Assembly: GCA_001820785.1 (NCBI GenBank)
Contig: MHQW01000032.1
Coordinates: 73,385 to 113,727, forward strand
Origin: Candidatus Sungbacteria bacterium RIFCSPLOWO2_02_FULL_51_17
GTDB lineage: Bacteria; Patescibacteriota; Minisyncoccia; Sungbacterales; GWA2-42-14
Direction: 5' to 3'
Length of the DNA: 40,343 bases
Notes under the pieces: generated by a model
Told to the model about the DNA's origin: nothing
What the model saw: only the letters and a program-made list of their open reading frames with translations
The model's database searches: none
Translations under genes and position numbers: made by a program
In this document: positions 36,074-40,343 of the stretch, in pieces
Numbering within the stretch: position 1 is the stretch's first letter
Layout: each line of letters begins with the position of its first letter

Positions 36074-37114
36074 ATGAAAAACGGCATAGAATATCTGCTT
36101 GCACTGAACAAGCGGCATTCTGCGCTTTTTGATGCCATGCATTCCGAGCGTGCGCAGTACCGCGCTCTTCATAAGACGGAAATAGCGTTCATCAAGTGTA
36201 TGGATGGCCGGGTGCATGGCGCGGTCATGACGCGTACCCCGCTTGGCATCATTCAGCCATGGCGCAACCTTGGCGGTATGTTTGATATCGGGTGGTTCGG
36301 TTTCGCGCAGTCCATCAAGGAGTGGTTTGATTACGCCGTGAACCAAGGGCATGACTGTCTGGTGTTCGCCACGTACCATTTCGCCAAAGGAGACAGAGAA
36401 CGCGGATGTCGTGGGTTCCATTACGATATTGATGTCGCGCGGGAATCCACCAAAAAATTGAAAGACCAATTTGACCGCGTATTCCGCAGGCGCGGATTGT
36501 ACGCTATTCAATGCGGCATTGAGACCGATGAAGAGTCGTTCGTGTTGCATGGGGACGCGGGCGAGACGGTGTATCTGTCCGATCACGACAGGGGAACCGA
36601 TAGCGAGCTTAGTATGATGCTTTGCCGGTTGTATCCCAACATGCCGCATGGGGTGGTGAAAGATCTTCTGCGCCTTGTGCGGGGGAACATTGAACACTCG
36701 CGCGTGATACGTGCCATGAACCGTCCGGTCATTGATGTGGAACATCGCGAGTGGGTGCTTGCTGTCGGCCGGGGATTTGACTGGTTGCACGAAGTGAACA
36801 CGGCGCTCATCGTGGGGCCGTATGACCCGAATTTGGATGGCGCGATCAGAACGGCGGCAACCCTCATCAAGGGGAACATTGATGAGGGGAGAATTGATGT
36901 TTCTGCTCGTGGAGGCGTCGTGCTTCTTTCTTCAGCGCCGTATCGCGGCCTCACGGGTCCTGCGCGGTTTCTCGCCGCCGAGAAGGCAAAGTTTCTCAAC
37001 GCATTCGCATTAGAGGTCATACGGGAAGCCCCCGAGCTTCATGACCTTCTGCCTCGTCTGGAGGAGCTCACCGTGACGATGGATTATAATACCCGCCAGA
37101 TCGGCAGGGTGTAG
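36074..37114 (+). CDS. Carbonic anhydrase-like protein resembling the carboxysome-shell (CsoSCA, epsilon/beta-type) family
   Basis: 346 residues. FIKCMDGRVHG at residues 40-49 gives the beta-carbonic anhydrase zinc-Cys/Asp-Arg dyad pattern C42-x-D44-x-R46. The remaining zinc ligands would be H102 (FATYHFAKG) and C112 (RERGCRGFHYD). Their spacing of 10 is close to the 11 of CsoSCA and unlike the 3 of ordinary beta enzymes. A C-terminal region (EWVLAVGRGFDWLHEVNTALIVGPY, in part LAVGRGFDWLHEV; then ARGGVVLLSSAPYRGLTGPARF) lacks zinc ligands and could be the pseudo-domain known in CsoSCA. It would hydrate CO2 reversibly. No carboxysome or RuBisCO gene is present. ATG 36074 has AGGGG six bases upstream; ATG 36068 is the alternative. 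It has its own terminator. Confidence 0.65.
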   Translation: MKNGIEYLLALNKRHSALFDAMHSERAQYRALHKTEIAFIKCMDGRVHGAVMTRTPLGIIQPWRNLGGMFDIGWFGFAQSIKEWFDYAVNQGHDCLVFATYHFAKGDRERGCRGFHYDIDVARESTKKLKDQFDRVFRRRGLYAIQCGIETDEESFVLHGDAGETVYLSDHDRGTDSELSMMLCRLYPNMPHGVVKDLLRLVRGNIEHSRVIRAMNRPVIDVEHREWVLAVGRGFDWLHEVNTALIVGPYDPNLDGAIRTAATLIKGNIDEGRIDVSARGGVVLLSSAPYRGLTGPARFLAAEKAKFLNAFALEVIREAPELHDLLPRLEELTVTMDYNTRQIGRV

Positions 37115-37130
37115 ACACATGCAAAGATAT

Positions 37131-37153
37131 AGCGGCCACTAAGGCCGCTTTTT
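37131..37153 (+). terminator. Intrinsic terminator after the carbonic anhydrase-like gene
   Basis: AGCGGCC (37131-37137) / GGCCGCT (37143-37149), loop ACTAA, followed by TTTT. Confidence 0.9.
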
Positions 37154-37181
37154 GTTATCCGAGATGCGTTCTCTTGAACGA

Positions 37182-37248
37182 TTGATTTTTTGCTTTTTTT
37201 GGTGTATGATGACCCGAATAGATGGGTATTGTCGCCGGCGATGCCGGC
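37182..37248 (+). promoter_or_regulatory. uvrA promoter and leader hairpin
   Basis: TTGATT (37182-37187), spacer 17, TATGAT (37205-37210). The leader contains GCCGGC (37234-37239) / GCCGGC (37243-37248) with a 3-base loop, 18 bases before ATG 37267. I see no LexA-type operator. Confidence 0.65.
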
Positions 37249-37266
37249 TCATGCCACACTGTTTTC

Positions 37267-40131
37267 ATGAAAGATATTATAAAAATTTGTGGCGCACGGG
37301 TGCATAATCTCAAGGATATTGATGTTGATATTCCGAAAAATAAACTGGTCGTCATAACCGGTCTTTCGGGTTCCGGCAAGTCCTCTCTTGCGTTTGATAC
37401 CATCTATGCGGAGGCGGAGCGCCGCTTCGTGGAGTCGCTCTCAAGCTATGCCAGGCAGTTTTTGGGCATTCAGGACAAGCCCGATGTGGAAAAGATTGAA
37501 GGGCTTTCTCCCGCGATATCCATTGATCAAAAGTCCGTCTCAAAAAATCCGCGCTCAACGGTTGGCACTATCACGGAGATCTATGATTATCTCCGCATTT
37601 TATTTGCCCGCGCGGGAAAACCTTTTTGTCCGAAGTGCGGAAAGCCCATCGGCAGGCAGACCGTTGACCAGATCGTTGACCGCATTCAGTCGGGGCGAAA
37701 GGGTCAAGAGATCATGGTCGTTGCTCCCATGATTGCAGGAAAAAAGGGCGAGCACCGCGCTATCCTTGAGGAGGTTGGGCGGGCCGGTTTTCTGCGCGTG
37801 CGCATTGACGGCGAATTGTCATTGATAGATGACGCAAAACAAGCCGTATTGGATAAGAAAAAGAAACACTCCATAGAAGTGCTCGTTGACCGTTTTGTGA
37901 ATACGGCGGATATTGAGCGGTCGCGCGTCGCCGATTCCGTTGAGACCGCGCTCAAGGTCGGCAAAGGGGTGCTCGTCGTCTCATCCGGCGGGCATGATAC
38001 GGTCTATTCGGAAAAACTTTCGTGTGTCGCCTGCGGCATTGATCTTCTTGAGGTGGAACCACGAATCTTTTCATTCAACAGTCCGTATGGCGCGTGCCCC
38101 GACTGCACCGGGCTTGGGTCAAATCTTATGGTTGATCCCGCGCTCGTATTTCCGAACACGCGCCTGACCCTTGCCGAGGGCGCCATTAAGCCGTGGGCAA
38201 CGGCATCGCATCGGGTCGGCCGGCAGTCGTGGTATTGGTGGCTTTTGACGGATCTTTCGGAGCGCCATCGCTTCTCGCTTGACGTTCCGGTAGGCGAGCT
38301 TCCCGAGAAGATCACGAATATTATTTTATATGGCGAGGGGAAGAACGATGATGCCAAGGATGCGTTTGAGGGCGTCATTCCAAATCTCAAGCGGCGGTGG
38401 AAGGAGACGGATTCCGAATTTACGCGCGCGGAAATAGAAAAATACATGATTATTCAGACGTGCCCGGCATGTGCGGGAAAACGTTTGCGCCCGGAGGCGC
38501 TCGCGGTGAAAATTCTTGATAGGAACATCGCGGATGTTTCGGCGCTTTCCATTGAAGAGGCGAAAGTATTCATCGGCGGCGACCTTCAGAAGCACGCGCG
38601 AACGTCAAAAAAACTTGAGACCATAGCGCTTCCGCTTATAAAGGAAATAGTTCAGCGATTGAATTTTTTGATGGATGTGGGCCTGGAGTATCTTACCGTT
38701 GACCGGGAATCAACCTCGCTTTCCGGCGGGGAGGCCCAGCGGATACGTCTTGCAACCCAGATCGGTTCACAGCTTACGGGCATTCTGTACATTCTTGACG
38801 AGCCGTCCATCGGGCTTCATCAGCGCGATCAGGCCCGTTTGATAAAAACGCTGAAAGAACTTCGCGATCTCGGGAATACCGTCATTGTTGTGGAGCACGA
38901 TTCGCAGACGATGAAGGAATCCGACTGGATCATTGATTTGGGGCCCGGGGCCGGAAAGCACGGCGGGAAGATCATTTTTGCGGGCACCCCGAAAGAACTA
39001 TTGCAAGCGCGGACCCTTACCGGTGATTATGTGTCAGGCAGAAAAGTGGTTGATGCAAAACATGATATACGTGAGGGCGGCAGAAGTCACATTTCTTCGG
39101 AAGGATCACACGCGGCCGATCGCCGGTCATCGGATACGCGCTTTTTGACCATCACGGGCGCCGAAGAGCACAATCTTAAAAATATCACGGTGCGCGTTCC
39201 TCTCGGAAAGTTCGTCTCGGTGACGGGGGTCTCCGGCTCAGGCAAGTCGTCGCTCGTAAATGATATTTTGGCAAAGGCGCTTTTGGCGAAGTTTTACGGC
39301 GCGCATGTGATCCCGGGGCGCCACAAAGCGATCACCGGCGCCGAACATCTTGATAAGGCGGTCGTGGTGGATCAGTCGCCCATCGGAAGAACGCCCCGTT
39401 CAAATCCTGCGACGTATACGGGGGCCTTCGGGCATATCCGGAATATTTTTGCGGGTCTTCCCGAATCGCGTGCGCGGGGTTTTGATCCGGGCCGTTTCAG
39501 TTTCAACGTCAAGGGCGGGCGATGCGAGGCATGCGAAGGGCAGGGGGTGAAAAAAATAGAGATGTTCTTTCTGCCCGATGTCTATGTGGAGTGCGAGGAG
39601 TGCGGTGGCAAGCGCTATAACCGCGAAGCGCTTTCTATTGAGTACAAGGGACTTACCATATCGCAGGTGCTTGATCTTACGATAGAAGATGCGGTAGCAC
39701 TCTTTAAAAATGTTCCCGCGATAGACAGGACCCTTCGGGTGCTGGTGGATGTGGGGCTTGGGTACATGAAACTGGGACAGTCGGCGACGACCCTATCCGG
39801 GGGCGAGGCCCAGCGTATTAAGCTTGCCTCCGAACTTTCACGGAAAGACACGGGCCGTACGCTGTATATTCTTGATGAGCCGACGACGGGTCTTCACTTT
39901 GACGATATTCGCAAGTTGCTGGTGATCCTTCGGACGCTTGTTCAACGCGGGAATACGGTCCTTGTCATTGAACACAATCTTGATGTGATACGAAATAGCG
40001 ATTGGGTCATTGATCTTGGGCCCGAGGGCGGGGCAAAGGGCGGAACGCTTGTTGCCGAAGGAACGCCGGATGATATTGCCGATAGCAAAAGGTCTTATAC
40101 GGGGCAGTGGTTAAAAACATCATTTCAATAA
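37267..40131 (+). CDS. uvrA: Excinuclease ABC subunit A
   Basis: 954 residues, full length. It is the damage-recognition ATPase of nucleotide excision repair. There are two ABC modules: Walker [10 protein letters not shown] at about 32-40 with signature [14 protein letters not shown] near 483, and Walker [14 protein letters not shown] near 653 with signature [16 protein letters not shown] near 842. Three cysteine pairs or zinc modules are visible: CPKCGKP near 122, [18 protein letters not shown] with CPDCTGLG near 256-282, and [11 protein letters not shown] with [10 protein letters not shown] near 755-782. The signature-domain block [17 protein letters not shown] is intact. The open frame extends to 37222; ATG 37267 matches the family start [15 protein letters not shown]. 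Confidence 0.97.
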   Translation: MKDIIKICGARVHNLKDIDVDIPKNKLVVITGLSGSGKSSLAFDTIYAEAERRFVESLSSYARQFLGIQDKPDVEKIEGLSPAISIDQKSVSKNPRSTVGTITEIYDYLRILFARAGKPFCPKCGKPIGRQTVDQIVDRIQSGRKGQEIMVVAPMIAGKKGEHRAILEEVGRAGFLRVRIDGELSLIDDAKQAVLDKKKKHSIEVLVDRFVNTADIERSRVADSVETALKVGKGVLVVSSGGHDTVYSEKLSCVACGIDLLEVEPRIFSFNSPYGACPDCTGLGSNLMVDPALVFPNTRLTLAEGAIKPWATASHRVGRQSWYWWLLTDLSERHRFSLDVPVGELPEKITNIILYGEGKNDDAKDAFEGVIPNLKRRWKETDSEFTRAEIEKYMIIQTCPACAGKRLRPEALAVKILDRNIADVSALSIEEAKVFIGGDLQKHARTSKKLETIALPLIKEIVQRLNFLMDVGLEYLTVDRESTSLSGGEAQRIRLATQIGSQLTGILYILDEPSIGLHQRDQARLIKTLKELRDLGNTVIVVEHDSQTMKESDWIIDLGPGAGKHGGKIIFAGTPKELLQARTLTGDYVSGRKVVDAKHDIREGGRSHISSEGSHAADRRSSDTRFLTITGAEEHNLKNITVRVPLGKFVSVTGVSGSGKSSLVNDILAKALLAKFYGAHVIPGRHKAITGAEHLDKAVVVDQSPIGRTPRSNPATYTGAFGHIRNIFAGLPESRARGFDPGRFSFNVKGGRCEACEGQGVKKIEMFFLPDVYVECEECGGKRYNREALSIEYKGLTISQVLDLTIEDAVALFKNVPAIDRTLRVLVDVGLGYMKLGQSATTLSGGEAQRIKLASELSRKDTGRTLYILDEPTTGLHFDDIRKLLVILRTLVQRGNTVLVIEHNLDVIRNSDWVIDLGPEGGAKGGTLVAEGTPDDIADSKRSYTGQWLKTSFQ

Positions 40132-40137
40132 TATACT

Positions 40138-40343
40138 ATGGCAGAATTTCGCTCACAGAATGCCGGTGAGGTGCCGTTCCTGGAGCTGCTTTTGGTAACC
40201 GAAATGGATAGCGAGAAACTTATGCGTCTGAAAAGCAGGCCCGACCTTGTCGTTCGTGTGGAAAAGATCGGTGATCCGAAACATCTGGGAAATGCCATAG
40301 AGCGTCATGCAAGAGCCCGGGAAGAGTTCGGTCGGCTTCGGAA
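40138..40343 (+). CDS. Hypothetical protein, 5' part (runs off the window)
   Basis: 68 codons are visible, without a stop. The start is ATG 40138, six bases after the uvrA stop, with TATACT (40132-40137) touching the ATG and no Shine-Dalgarno. The sequence begins MAEFRSQNAGEVPFLELLL and then is helix-rich and charged: VTEMDSEKLMRLKSRPDLVVRVEKIGD, in part EKLMRLKSRPDLVVRVEK, followed by HARAREEFGRL. There is no signal peptide or membrane segment so far. I do not recognise it. Confidence 0.6.
   Translation, partial: MAEFRSQNAGEVPFLELLLVTEMDSEKLMRLKSRPDLVVRVEKIGDPKHLGNAIERHARAREEFGRLR

Noticed and set aside
35990-36790. 266-codon minus-strand open frame
   Set aside because: Antisense shadow of the carbonic anhydrase-like gene, whose motifs and Shine-Dalgarno are clear.
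1-40343. Recoding of TGA (as in some CPR lineages)
   Set aside because: TGA terminates rdgB, serS and others at the expected family length, and no conserved glycine or tryptophan in the housekeeping genes is encoded by TGA.
1-40343. CRISPR array, tRNA genes, insertion sequences or prophage
   Set aside because: No regularly spaced direct repeats, no cloverleaf with a T-loop GGTTCRA and matching acceptor stem, no transposase or phage protein signatures were seen.

Overview
The window looks like a chromosomal segment of a Candidate Phyla Radiation (Patescibacteria, probably Parcubacteria-like) bacterium. This is inference from several features: compact, often trimmed housekeeping proteins (UvrC without its C-terminal HhH region, ProRS without the large editing insert), many short hypothetical membrane or secreted proteins, frequent overlaps, and start codons that often lack a Shine-Dalgarno but sit next to a TATA-like hexamer. 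TGA, TAA and TAG all terminate recognisable genes, so the standard bacterial code applies. I see no tRNA, rRNA, CRISPR, insertion sequence or phage gene.

Layout. 1-1452: 3' end of murA and a first mreB. 1504-2190: divergent membrane protein with a clear sigma70 promoter. 2396-9119: holB, a membrane-anchored Asp-box propeller, frr, an EamA permease, an MFS permease broken at a G9 tract, a TlyA-like rRNA methylase and the site-2 protease rseP. 9176-9432: a SemiSWEET sugar transporter broken at an A7 tract, on the minus strand. 9611-14855: a thiol-redox block (FAD oxidoreductase, then DsbA-like, glutaredoxin-like, a cysteine-less TlpA-like protein, DUF3105, a methyltransferase-like gene broken at a second G9 tract, and thioredoxin reductase). 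14881-19975: glutamate dehydrogenase and GAPDH, the latter preceded by a 29-codon ORF that copies the GAPDH N-terminus, plus small minus-strand membrane and secreted proteins and a possible small RNA. 20120-25893: proS and a second mreB followed by mreC, mreD and PBP2 (rod-shape/elongasome operon). 25920-30574: greA, lysS, rdgB, serS. 30747-33618: phosphoribosyltransferase, a secreted four-cysteine protein, alanine racemase, a membrane-anchored cupredoxin. 33734-35933: degraded small gene(s), uvrC, a membrane protein. 36074-40343: a protein with zinc-ligand spacing resembling carboxysome-shell (CsoSCA-type) carbonic anhydrase, uvrA, and the start of an unknown gene.

How the genes work together. 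MurA, alanine racemase, two MreB, MreC, MreD and PBP2 serve peptidoglycan precursor supply and wall elongation. HolB, UvrA, UvrC and RdgB serve replication, repair and nucleotide-pool cleaning. ProRS, LysRS, SerRS, RRF, GreA and TlyA serve gene expression. DsbA, glutaredoxin and TrxB probably handle thiols, and at least one secreted protein here carries four cysteines that could be clients.

The most notable pattern is that the accessory genes MFS, SemiSWEET, the methyltransferase-like gene and two hypothetical genes are each broken by a one-base shift, four of the five at homopolymers. Essential genes in the same window (lysS, uvrC, mreC) keep intact frames through 8-base A or T runs. The only two G runs longer than 6 both sit exactly at a frame break with the same phase. 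This suggests contingency (phase-variable) loci or relaxed selection, with homopolymer sequencing error as the main alternative.
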